From Iris pallida (taxonomy: Eukaryota > Streptophyta > Magnoliopsida > Asparagales > Iridaceae): 64,000 bases of DNA. The first letter of the stretch is position 1; each line of letters opens with the position of its first letter. Both the position numbers and the translations under genes were made by a program. The notes beneath the pieces are model-generated. The model had not been told where the DNA came from and ran no database searches. It was given only the letters and a program-made list of their open reading frames with translations. The stretch is from positions 787,675 to 851,674 of the forward strand of contig JANAVB010016200.1 in assembly GCA_029216955.1 (NCBI GenBank). Reading direction: 5' to 3'. This document shows, in pieces, positions 54,855 through 64,000 of this stretch.

Positions 54855-55249
54855 GACAAGCATGGTCATGTGGATATAAATTACAAGCGTACATATCAAG
54901 GCTATGAACATTTGTCCTATCAAGTCAGGATCAGCTTGTGTACTTTACAACTTACCCTAGACGGGAAACAACGAGGTCGAATTGGTAGACAATATGCAAG
55001 ACAAAAGCTAGAAATATCTTTGACATTGACAAAAAAGGTTATCAGGAGGATGAGCTACCTCTCGTGACAAATACAATTGATGTAGATACAATGGAAGTTC
55101 CTCATTACACATCTAATCGTGTAGAAGAGGTAGAAGTATCCGAAGAGGAAGACGAAGACAAAGTAGATGAAAGTGAAGATGATGAGGAAGAGGAAGAGGA
55201 AGGAGAGGATGAGGAAGACGAACAAGATGAGTTTTCTGAAGATGATTGA
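54855..55249 (+). pseudogene. CACTA transposase, fourth segment (DUF4216 end and acidic tail)
   Basis: After the duplicated GACAA, the DUF4216 frame continues (KHGHVDINYKRTYQGYEHLS), and after a short indel the frame 55064-55249 gives a very acidic tail (DEEEEEEGEDEEDEQDEF) ending at TGA 55247-55249. An acidic C-terminus after DUF4216 is usual for CACTA TNP2 transposases, so this is the end of the first gene. Confidence 0.82.
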
Positions 55250-55454
55250 AAATAAAATAACATTTTGACTTGTGACACTATTATAGAATGTACCATCTAT
55301 TTTGACTTGTGATACTACTGTAAAATGTACTATCCATTTAGACTTATGACACAACTGTAGAATGAACTATCCTTTTGGACTTATGATATGTATAACATTT
55401 TTACTGTAGAATGTACTATATATCTTTGTTCTATCATCATATGTTGTTATCAGG

Positions 55455-57420
55455 TATGATAGGACGACGCAGAGCGTTCGACAGGTCCTGAGGTAGACGG
55501 AGTGCTCCTCCGGTACTTCCTACTGGTTCTGGATCCTCGACGCCTATTACTCCAATGTATCGACCAGCCATATCTCCGACTGCGATGATGTTACATGGCA
55601 GCACTCCTGGGATGAGTGGGTCCAAGCCTGAGACTACTCCCTTGTCTAGCGTTTCTCCTATTGACGAAACCATAGAGACAGATGAGCAGATGGAGGAGGT
55701 TGAGCCAAAGCCATCTCAGTATCAGCGAGATCCTCCATGCGCACCTCCGGATGAGACGAGGATGGAGATTTGGGCCGATGGTACAAAGTAAGTCAATTAG
55801 TTGGTTTATCACCATATATATCGTGTATTTATTTGTTCATCATATATTCACTATTTTATGAATATAACTATCTCTGTATAGATATCGTCCCTCGTCGATA
55901 GAGAGACTCCTGGGCCACATTCTGAGGTACAACAATGGTGGCCCTTGGATAAACTACTCTGATGCTTCAGACGATAGGAAGGCGTTCTGGTTTGCACACT
56001 TCAAGGTAAAAGTATATTTTATTTTAATATCAATCATCTAATTTATGCATATTATATAACTTTCTAAATTACTTCTTCGAGCAAACGTATTTCTATCCCC
56101 CCACTGGACCGAGTTGATCGAGTCGATGTTTCTTGCCATCGCCGCCAAGCTGGTCCGTGATGCTATTAATGAACAGAAGGCTCATGATTGCGAAAGAAAA
56201 ATGATCCAATATTGGATCACCCCTGATCAATGGACTATGATGAAGGCTAGATTCGACGATCAAAGGTACAAGAGAAGGTCTGAGAAGGCCAAGGCAGCTA
56301 GGAAGAAGGCATCAAAGTGGTGTAGTGGCTCGATTCTGATAACGAAATATTTTCGTCATTTGGTATGTTTTGTATTCCAGATATATTATTTAATGCAAGT
56401 AAGATAAAATGGTAGTAGGATAAAATATTTAATTTTAGTACTAAATAATATATTTTTAACAAGTAAAGAGGGGTGACGATGCCAACATGGTGACCGTCTT
56501 CTTGGCCACCCGTCGAAAGGACGTAAAGCTCATTGATGAGAGGGCCGAGCAGACCTACGTTAGTATTACTGTACTTTGTGTTAATTTTAATATAACTTAG
56601 GAAATATGCAAATAAATATTCATGTAATTATTAATAGGTACATTAGACATTAGCAATTATCGAGTATCCATATTTTTCTAGGCCGAGTATCTTAGGCTTC
56701 GTCAGCGGGCGGCTGCTAGTGCACCTACAGCGGGAGAGGTGGTACTTTCTCACAGCCCTCTCAAGCTCCGTCGGAGGACGAGCTGTGGGTGACCGCCGCT
56801 GGTGGTCTCCATAGGTGTACGTACTACGGTACGGGATCCTATGGTGCCCTAGTTACGATACAGTCTTCTAGGTCCTCTGCTGTAAGTGTGCATTCCCCAC
56901 AACCCTCGCAGGAGTTTGCCTGAGTCCAGAAGATCGTTGACCATCAGATTGAGTCTTTTCGTAACGAGATGTTGCAAAGGATGCAGGAGCAGTCCAAGTC
57001 TCAGCCGTAGATGGACGATACCACGCTCATCATACGATTTGATACGCTCGAATGCAGCATCATGGAGCTCAGGGATATAACTGAGAGGACAGAGCATGGC
57101 GTTACTGATCTTAGAACGTCGACACAGCACAGCATGATGGAGCTGCAGGCATCATAGTTGTCCATGGGAAAGAGGCTGAGTTGATGCAGGCTTCGATGGT
57201 TGATAACAGTATGAGGCTGTTGTCTACCATGGATTCATACAACTATCGACTAGCAGTGTTGGAGTAGATACGTCCTCCGGGTGTGCCTTCATCGTCACCG
57301 ACTCCACCAACATCACTGCCTTGCTCATCGATACTGACTCCGCCGACGTCACTACCTTCATCGATATCGTTGTCGATTTTACGGGAGTAGTATGAGTTAT
57401 TCTTATTCCTGATGAGCGGC
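55455..57420 (+). pseudogene. Second CACTA gene, Transposase_24 (TNPA-like)
   Basis: Starts at the ATG at 55455 (MIGRRRAFDRS), then P/S/T-rich sequence (PMYRPAISPTAMMLHGSTPG) to PPDETRMEIWADGTK, donor GTAAGTC at 55789, and acceptor CTGTATAG. The next exon gives RYRPSSIERLLGHILRYNN and AFWFAHFK with a GTAAAAG donor, then SPHWTELIESMFLAIAAKL, CERKMIQYWITPDQWTMM and RRSEKAKAARKKASKW, a Transposase_24 pattern. Later exons give RRKDVKLIDERAEQTY and a Q/heptad-rich C-terminus. TNPA-type proteins bind subterminal repeats. Several stops show it is inactive. Confidence 0.75.
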
Positions 57421-58274
57421 GGTGCCTATCCTCCTCCAAATCCGTAGTAGTCCTAGTTATGACAGTTTATAGGTTGTTTGTGTAGACTGGTTGTTTGTGT
57501 GTAGACCCATGATATTGGGTATGAATATTATATATTTGTTGTGGCTTTTAGTCATTATTTCTTACACTTATTTGTATGGATATTTATTTATTGCATTGAT
57601 CTGTACGACAGGATTTTTTTTAAACTCGACTTGTAATTCTAATGCATCATTTTCTTCAAATTTTAATTTATTATTCATATTAAATGTATGTAAATTTATC
57701 GGTGTTGAGTATTCCACCGAAGGGGTCGACGAACCCAGGAAATTCAATGGAGGGTTGCTCCGGGTCTATAGATATTAATTGTTAATTAATAAACTGCAGG
57801 AAAACCATTCTATTTTTTTCACTATAAATTTAGCAACGTTTAGCTACTACTAGCGATGTTTTGCAACGCTGAAGTAGTTTCTAAACGTCGCTGACATTCT
57901 ACACTAGCGATGTTCAGCAACTCAGGCACGTCGCTAAACGTTGCTGACTTCCTACAGTGTACCGACAGTCAGCAACACAGATATACGTTGCTTGTAGTCG
58001 CTAAGCTTTGCCACTGTGCGCTAATTTCTGTAACTTGTACTGATGGTTAGCGACAGAAATTGTGTCGCTAAATGTTGCGACCAAATATCGCTAGGTGTCG
58101 CTAAATCTGCAACGTAATGAAATCACTAAAATATGTCGTTATTGCAATGTTTAGCGACGTTTTTGTGGTCAGCAACTTGATGAAATATGACAAATCGTAG
58201 ACGTCGTCGATTATGTCGCTAATTTAGTTTAGCGACATTTTTAAGTGTCGCTAATATGACTTATTTTGGTAGTA
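57421..58274 (+). repeat. CACTA 3' subterminal repeat region and terminus
   Basis: From about 57830 to 58260 there are more than ten TCGCTAA / TTAGCGAC / AGCAACG motifs in both orientations, the TNPA-binding type of subterminal array. The final bases TTTTGGTAGTA (to 58274) are a near match to a CACTA terminus. The following trinucleotide TTG would be the target duplication, but its left partner is not identified. Confidence 0.6.
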
Positions 58275-58801
58275 TTGAGTCCGTAAAACCGAGACCGAAG
58301 GACTGGACCCGGATGGCACATTGTTACCTTAAGAGACTCAAGGGACATGCCGGGGGAATTGAACTTTGTTAATCTCAACTAGAGCTTCGCCGTTGTCAGG
58401 CATATAGAAGTACTCACTCAAGTCGGTCGAGTTAAGTTCTTCTCCACTGACACAGGAATAACTGTTGTCGTCCGCTTCTTACAAATTGCAATAAAATATT
58501 CGTACAATGTTTTTATAAATTTAGCTAGAAGTCTCGAGAAAGTCTCGGAGCCATAACTTTTTAAAAGTAGTACATACTACGAAAGAACAGTAAAATTAAT
58601 CGATTGACTGGGAAAAAAATTTCGGTATCGAAATTGGTTTAACCAAGAGATTAAAATTTTTGAAGATGGAAATAAGTTGGCGTCAAAATTATCGTCGTCG
58701 TCGGGACGAGCGGGACTAAACACGTTAACGGGTTCATACTTCGAAGTGTAGGATGAGGCAGCAGTATCACTTTTCTGTCTCTTGAAAAGCTTAGGAGCCA
58801 T
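58275..58801 (-). pseudogene. Remnant of the extra ORF of the old SIRE-like element
   Basis: The frame starts MAPKLFKRQKSDTAASSYTS at 58801, like the MANPKRPRSSSSS start of the intact ORF at 43043. After frameshifts, MPDNGEAL (near 58380-58413) matches the IPDKGEAL loop of the intact copy. The 5' side is pyrimidine-rich, again as in the intact copy. The reading ends at the CACTA terminus, so the CACTA element landed in this ORF. Confidence 0.6.
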
Positions 58802-59347
58802 GAAATTGAAATTTAAGAAAGGAGAGAGATATACCTCAAATGTAGAATAAAAAGGAGTGGAAATGCCTTCCTAGAGCCGGTAGATCCGAGAAGATGAAGT
58901 TTTGAAACTTTGAAAGGGAGTTCCCAAAAACTAGGGTTAGGGTTTGGAGATTTTGGGCTGCTGTAAAGTAGGGAAGAAGATGAATAGAAAGGAAAGGGGT
59001 GCTTTTTGTTTGTTGTTGTTTAAATAAAAACCCGCAACCGAGTTGGACCCAAACTAGGTCAGAATTATGTCCGAGTTCGGCTACTTGAATTTCCCTCCAT
59101 TTTATGTATAATAATAGTGAACTTACTTAAGAACTTTTAACTCTTTGATTTAATTAAAATTAATCACTTTAGGTTAGCTGTAGGGGCCAGATCCCCGCTA
59201 GTGGTAGTCCGAAGACTCGAACACCGTATCGCTTCCGTCTATTTATGCATGTATGGCAGAAGGGCCCTTTCTGCTTGTACCTAAAATAACTTCAATTAAT
59301 ACATCTAGGAATATCAAGTTTTAAGTATTTTTATTAATCATAACACA
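58802..59347 (-). other. Spacer between RNase H and the extra ORF of the old SIRE-like element
   Basis: A 546-bp non-coding stretch on the minus strand between the pol end and the extra ORF, rich in pyrimidines on the coding strand near the ORF start. It corresponds to 42542-43042 of the complete element but lacks the GGCATACCG palindromes. Confidence 0.5.
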
Positions 59348-62300
59348 TTATGACACTAAAAATTCAAGTATGTCTAACTCACGACACAGATAATTGAAAT
59401 AGTTTTCTGCTAGCGGTTTTGTGAAATTTTCTGCTAATTGATGATCTATATCAATAAATTCTAAGCAGATATCTCCATGTTGTTGGTTATCACGTAAAAA
59501 ATGATAACATATTTCTATGTACTTTGTGCATGAGTGACATACTGGGTTCATAGTCAAGTTAATCGTGCTATTGTTGTCACAATAAATAGGAATTTTTGTG
59601 TAGTACAGATTATAGTCTTCTAGAATTTGCTTCATCTACAAAATCTGAGCACAACAATATCTTGCGGCGATATACTCAGCCTCAGTTGTTGATAGAGCTA
59701 TAGAGTTTCGCTTTTTGCTAAGCCAAGAGACTAAAGCTTTTTCCAGGAAATGACATGTATCGTCGGTACTTTTACGGTCTACTTTGCATCCAACAAAATC
59801 GGCATCTGAGTAACCGATTAGCTCAAATGATATAGTTTTGGCATATCATAAGCCAATAGTAGAAGTTCATTTAAGATATCAAAAGATATGCTTAACGGCG
59901 CATAGGTGTGATTCCTTAGGATTAGCTTGATATCGTGCACAAATGCAAACGCTAAATATTATATTAGGGCGACTAGCAGTTAGCTAAAGCAAACTACCAA
60001 TCATACCTCGATACTTATGCTGGTTGACTGGTTTGCCACTTTTATCAATGTTAAGTCATGTTGATGTAGCTATTGGCATGTCGATAGGCTTTACGTTCTC
60101 GAAGCCATACTTCTTGAGTAAATCCTTCATGTACTTGGCTTGATTGATGAATGTTCCCTGCGAGTGCTGTTTGATCTGAAGTCCTAGGAAGTAATTGAGC
60201 TCTTCTATCATACTCATTTCAAACTCACTCTGCATACACTTAGCAAAAACTTTATAGAGTTTTTTATTAGTAGAACCAAAAATAATGTCATCTACATAAA
60301 TTTGCACAAGTAAATACTATCAACTAAAGATTTGATAAACAAGATTGTATCAACTCTTCCTTTTGAAAAACTATTTTCAAGTAGGAAAGCACTTAGGCGT
60401 TCATACCAAGCACGAGGTGCTTGTTTGAGACCATATAGAGCTTTACTAAGCTTGAAAACATGATCACGTTTTTGAAAATCTTCAAAACCAGGGGACTGTT
60501 TCACAAAACTTCTTCCTTCAAAAATTCGTTCAAAATGCACTTTTCACGTCCATTTGAAAAAGTTTAAAATTGTGAAAATATGCAAATACATAAAACATAC
60601 GAATGGATTCTAGTATAGGAACAGGAGAATATGTCTCGTCATAATCAATACATTCTTCTTGATTATATTCTTGTGCCACTAGACGTGCTTTGTTGCATAA
60701 AACTTGTCCATCCTCACTCAGTTTATTTTGAAACTCCCATTTGGTACCAATTATTGATTGACCAAAAGGTTTAGGAACAAGTTCCCAAACTTGGTTTCTC
60801 TCAAATTGATTAAGTTTCTCTTGTATGGCATCAATCTAAAACTCATCATAAAAGTATCTGCTACTGTCTTAGGTTCTACTTCAGAAATAAATGCTATATT
60901 TACTTATATATCTCTAGTAGAATAACGTGTACTTATTCCTTTAGATACATCACCTATTACGAGTATCTCTGGATGGTCTGGTATGAACTTCATCCTTTTA
61001 GGTAGACTCTCTAGATAGCCCTCGTTGGTAGAAGTATCTTCGGGTGTCTTGGATTTGTTTTGTACATCCTCATCATCACTGTCGCCAGATCTCTGACTAT
61101 TGAGCACATCAAAAGTAACGTTAACAGATTTTTCAACAATTATAGATCTTTTATTAAAAATTCTATATCCCTTACTCTTGGAAGCATATTCGAAAAATAT
61201 CCCTTCGTCAACCTTCGAGTCGAACATGCCCAAGTTATCCTTGGTGTTCAGGATAAAACAGCGACAAATAAAAATCTTGAAATAAGAAATGTTTGGAATC
61301 CTTCCAAACCATAATTCATAAGGGGTTTTCTTCGAGATAGGTCAAATTAACACCATATTCAAAATATGACCGGTTGTACTAACAGTTTCTGCCCAAAAAT
61401 ATTTAGGAAGATTATGCTGATTTAGCGTGACTCTAGCCATATTGCTTAGAGTACGATTCTTTCACTCCATAATACCATTTGAGGAGTTCTAGGACAAAAA
61501 AACTTATGGTAATATCCACTATCATCACAAAACTTTTTTAAATTTGTATTTACGAATTCGCTACCATGATCACTTCAGATTCGAGTAATCATGAAGCCTT
61601 TTTTATTTTGTACCTTTTTGTAAAATATTTGAAATTCAAAAATGGTATTACTTTTGTTTGATAAAAAGAAAACCCAAGTATAGTGAGAGAAATCATCGAC
61701 TATAACAAAAGTGTAGAGTTTACCGCCAAGACTATTGACTCTACTAGGACCAAATAAATCCATATGAATTAACTACAATGGTCTCGAAGTACTTACAACG
61801 TTGATGGGTTTAAAGGATGACCTAGTTGCTTTATTCTTTTCACAGTCAGCACATACCATATCTCTCTTGAATATAATTTTTGGGAGTCCTTTTACCGGCT
61901 TTTTTGTGTATAGCCTTGAGATAGTGTCCATATTTGCATATCCTAGTCTCATGTGTCATAGCCAGCTTTCATCTTGATTGGCTATTCGGCACTTACCTAC
62001 ATTGTTAGTACATTCTAGAAAGAAAACATAAATATTTTCTTGCATGATCCGTTCATATACGAGATTTTCGGTAGAAATTTCATAGATAGAATATTTTTCT
62101 TTCAAAAGTTGATGCCATAACAATTATCTGCCAAATGACTTGTACTCAATAGGTTATGTTTCAACTCTGTGAATAGACAAACATCTTTTATTTCTAGATA
62201 GGGAGACCTACTAACAGTACCGTTACCAATAATATCACCTCTCATATTATTGTCGAAGGCGACGTATCCTTCTTTCTTCATCGATAGTGTAGCGAATTAA

Positions 62301-62350
62301 GATGCATCACCAGTCATGTGTCGTAAACATCTGCTATCGAGTATCCACTT
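59348..62350 (-). pseudogene. Pol of the old SIRE-like element, heavily decayed
   Basis: Minus-strand fragments: KWILDS at about 62340 and RHMTGDAS (protease); MDLFGPSRVNSLGGK and VDDFSHYTWVFFLS at 61763 (integrase); RT pieces ALYGLKQAPRAWYERL at 60440 and IYVDDIIFGSTNKKL at 60300 (YVDD); RNase H with IPIYCDNNSTINL and FTKPLAENYFNYL at 59635-59348. Every 200-300 bp there is a stop or shift, clearly more decay than in the element at 36238. Confidence 0.85.
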
Positions 62351-62375
62351 TCGTTTTGCATAAGAGGGTTGAGGG

Positions 62376-63703
62376 TGTAGAAGCATAGAAAATATCAGAA
62401 TAATGGTCCATGCGGCTCCGGATACGAAGCCCATGCGGCTCATATGGGAGCTGTCTTATACAGTTCAAAGGAAGACTCTCCGTCTCATGCGGCTCGAGAG
62501 TGTATGCGGTTCAGCAGGAATATGCGGCTCGATCGATGCCACGTGTCCCCCTGTGATCCTTCCCTACAGCTGGCCCTTTGAATAATGGCCTTATTTAATG
62601 CTCTGACACGATTTGACGACTGTGGCGGCTCTGGCATAAAGTGTCATAACGGTTCTGCCATAATGACAGACCCTTCGGGAAAGGAAGAAGATCTCTGACC
62701 CGATCCGTCAGAAATCCTAGGTTACCACGTGGTAAATCTCATACGGCTTAAATAGAGAACAGCTTCATGCGGCTCACTGAGAAGTCACCCTATATGACTA
62801 GCAGAAATCAGCCATATGCGGTCCACTGAGAGCTCAGCCCCTGCGGCTCAATACAACGCTAACTCATGCGGCTCGCAAAGACTATGCATATGCGGCTCAT
62901 TGAGAGTTCGTTCCCTACGGTTCGATGAAGCATTGTCCTATGCGGCTCACGAAGAGTATCTCCCTGCGGTTCAAGTGTTGCCCATCCTATGCTGCTCTGG
63001 CAGGACCCACAATCAAAACACGTGGCATCGGATCAATCAACGATTTAACCGAATCTCAACAAATATATTTGACATCATCATCATAATTACTGAGATCAAG
63101 GCATATCATTTATCATCAAGCCAACGGGACACGTGGCGAGCAATCGAATATTGGTAGAATCTATCATAGAGATTTAAAGCAGTTAACATTAATTGCTCAC
63201 AAGATTCGGTGCTATCCTCATTAATGGCCGAGATTCATTGTAATCAGGATCAAGGGTTCAGATAGATTGAAGGAGCGCCGACATTCCAAACAAATGATCA
63301 TTAGCGAACCCTAATGATCATACCCCACTCTTATAAATAGCCAGCATCATTTCTTTGCACAAGGACCGGCAACAAAAGAATAAAAATATACAGAGTCAGA
63401 GAGAGAATACACAGAAAGAGAGAGAAGCCAGGAGAGCAATAGAGGAGCAAAAAGAGCACTTCTTCGTCAACGCCAACCATCTTTTCACATGGAGCCAAGG
63501 CTGCATACCGATCGTCCAAGGAGTAAGGCAGGGCTGCCGTCGCCTTCCCGAGCCTCTATCGTCACCCCCCAGAATCTAAAATAAATAATTGTACTTAGAT
63601 TGTTGTACCTAGGTTTTCGTCCCTAGGCTTTCTTTTTACAAGCGAGTTTGTATTGTGAGTCTAGGTTCAGTCCTCCAATAATTGTTCTGTACTTTTACAA
63701 TCA
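62376..63703 (+). repeat. Tat-family LTR, diverged
   Basis: TGTAGAAGCATAGAAAAT to ACTTTTACAATCA, about 1,328 bp, clearly homologous to the Tat LTRs at 21273 and 34075 but diverged, with the same CATGCGGCTC motifs, TATA box TTATAAATAG (63331-63340) and AATAAATAA near 63580. It is inserted in the protease region of the old SIRE-like element, with GAGGG on its left. No normal interior follows it. Confidence 0.85.
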
Positions 63704-63804
63704 TCGTATTTGCCATTGATTGTATTGTGAGTCTAGGTTCAGTCCTCCAATAATTGTTCTGTACTTTTTATAAGCTAGTTTGTATTGTGAGACTAGTTTT
63801 TAAT
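63704..63804. repeat. Rearranged, partly inverted LTR-end repeats
   Basis: TACAATCA, a 12-base spacer and TTGATTGTA form an inverted junction in which the LTR end plus the start of the internal region appears reversed. Then the last 55 bp of the LTR (TTGTATTGTGAGTCTAGG...CTGTACTTTT) repeat directly at 63717-63772, with a further partial copy at 63778-63797. Confidence 0.7.
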
Positions 63805-64000
63805 TTACAAAATTGAAACACTTTGAATAAGAAGCATGGTCCCGTTCATGCCGCATAAGTGTCCCGGTCACATAGATTCATCTGTCCGCATAGGCTCTTT
63901 GCCACGTGTCCTGACTACGTGTGCAAATCTTCATTAAATGCTCTTGATTCGTTTTGATTTAACGCCGCCTTTTGGGGGAGGATCCCAAGGGTCGGTTTTG
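63805..64000 (-). mobile_element. Inverted fragment of a Tat internal 3' region
   Basis: The reverse complement of this stretch aligns with 33880-34058 of the complete Tat element (CCATGCTTCTTATTCAAAGTG; AAGAGCATTTAAT; GGATCCTCCCCCAA). It lies opposite in orientation to the LTR beside it and lacks the polypurine tract, so it is not the normal continuation of that LTR. It runs to the window edge, where more of the element should follow. Confidence 0.85.

Larger units (their letters stand above)
19490..58274 (+). mobile_element. Decayed autonomous CACTA (En/Spm-like) transposon containing three nested retroelements
   Basis: The coding order TNP2-type transposase (19673-21272, 35413-36237, 46003-46778, 54860-55249) and a Transposase_24-like second gene (55455-57420) defines a plant CACTA element. 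Subterminal TCGCTAA / TTAGCGAC motifs appear at about 19508-19540 and are dense at 57830-58260. The right terminus reads TTTTGGTAGTA, close to the canonical ...TGTAGTG with a final G-to-A change. The left terminus is not clear, so the start given is approximate. Without the insertions the element is roughly 6.8 kb. All its genes carry stops, so it is inactive. Confidence 0.75.
58275..62375 (-). mobile_element. Old SIRE-like copia element, minus strand, interrupted on both sides
   Basis: Reading right to left: protease remnant, GAG-pre-integrase, integrase, RT, RNase H, a spacer and a degenerate extra ORF that runs into the CACTA terminus at 58274. The order equals that of 36238-45997. Its gag side is cut by a Tat-family LTR at 62376; its C-terminal side should lie beyond the left end of the CACTA element, but I could not find it there. 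No LTR of its own is in view. Confidence 0.8.

Noticed and set aside
55064..55249. Separate small acidic protein gene
   Set aside because: It is the acidic C-terminal tail of the CACTA transposase, continuous in context with DUF4216.

Overview
This is repeat-dense nuclear DNA from a flowering plant. I found no ordinary host gene. Almost every recognisable base belongs to a transposable element: Ty1/copia and Ty3/gypsy LTR retrotransposons, a large CACTA DNA transposon and a short foldback element. The plant assignment rests on the element families (Tat-type gypsy with an extra RNase H, SIRE-type copia with an extra ORF, CACTA with TNP2-like and Transposase_24-like genes), on the tRNA primer sites, and on plant-type TATA boxes and introns.

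Layout from left to right. Positions 1-3411 are the 3' end of a Tekay/Del-like gypsy element with a 2.6-kb 3' LTR. It is inserted in copia-1 (3412-7609), of which only the RT/RNase H part, a long structured 3' non-coding domain and the 3' LTR are in view. Positions 7610-8979 hold unassigned sequence with a possible CACTA terminus. A minus-strand solo LTR of 3,135 bp (target duplication GGCGA) spans 8980-18806 and is split by copia-2 (10884-17570, target duplication TAAAC, two 852-bp LTRs), a relative of copia-1.

From about 19.5 kb to 58274 lies one decayed CACTA element. Its transposase gene is interrupted by three younger complete retroelements, each with a verifiable 5-bp target duplication: a 14.1-kb Tat-lineage gypsy element (21273-35407, ATAAC), a SIRE-like copia element (36238-45997, ACGAC) and a large element with 2.69-kb LTRs and no coding interior (46779-54854, GACAA). 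Removing them gives one continuous order of CACTA domains: transposase-associated, TNP2, DUF4218, DUF4216, acidic tail, then a second Transposase_24-like gene. The CACTA element itself appears to sit inside the extra ORF of an old minus-strand SIRE-like element (58275-62375). The window closes with a Tat-family LTR and an inverted Tat internal fragment joined in an abnormal head-to-head arrangement.

Most pol genes carry stops or frameshifts. The Tat gag-pol is the best preserved (one frame, two stops), and the extra ORF of the SIRE-like element is fully open. The signals that go beyond routine element annotation are: (1) snRNA-type USE plus TATA modules in the copia LTRs at the spacings plants use for Pol III and Pol II snRNA genes, followed by a conserved hairpin and T-run; (2) an apparent antisense, spliced gene inside the Tat 3' region with its own TATA box, intron and 3' end; (3) an acidic terminal exon with a conserved splice acceptor shared by the LTRs of two chromovirus-like elements; (4) covarying hairpins in the 3' non-coding domains of the copia and Tat elements; and (5) palindrome arrays in the SIRE-like LTRs. 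All readings were made by eye, without database searches.
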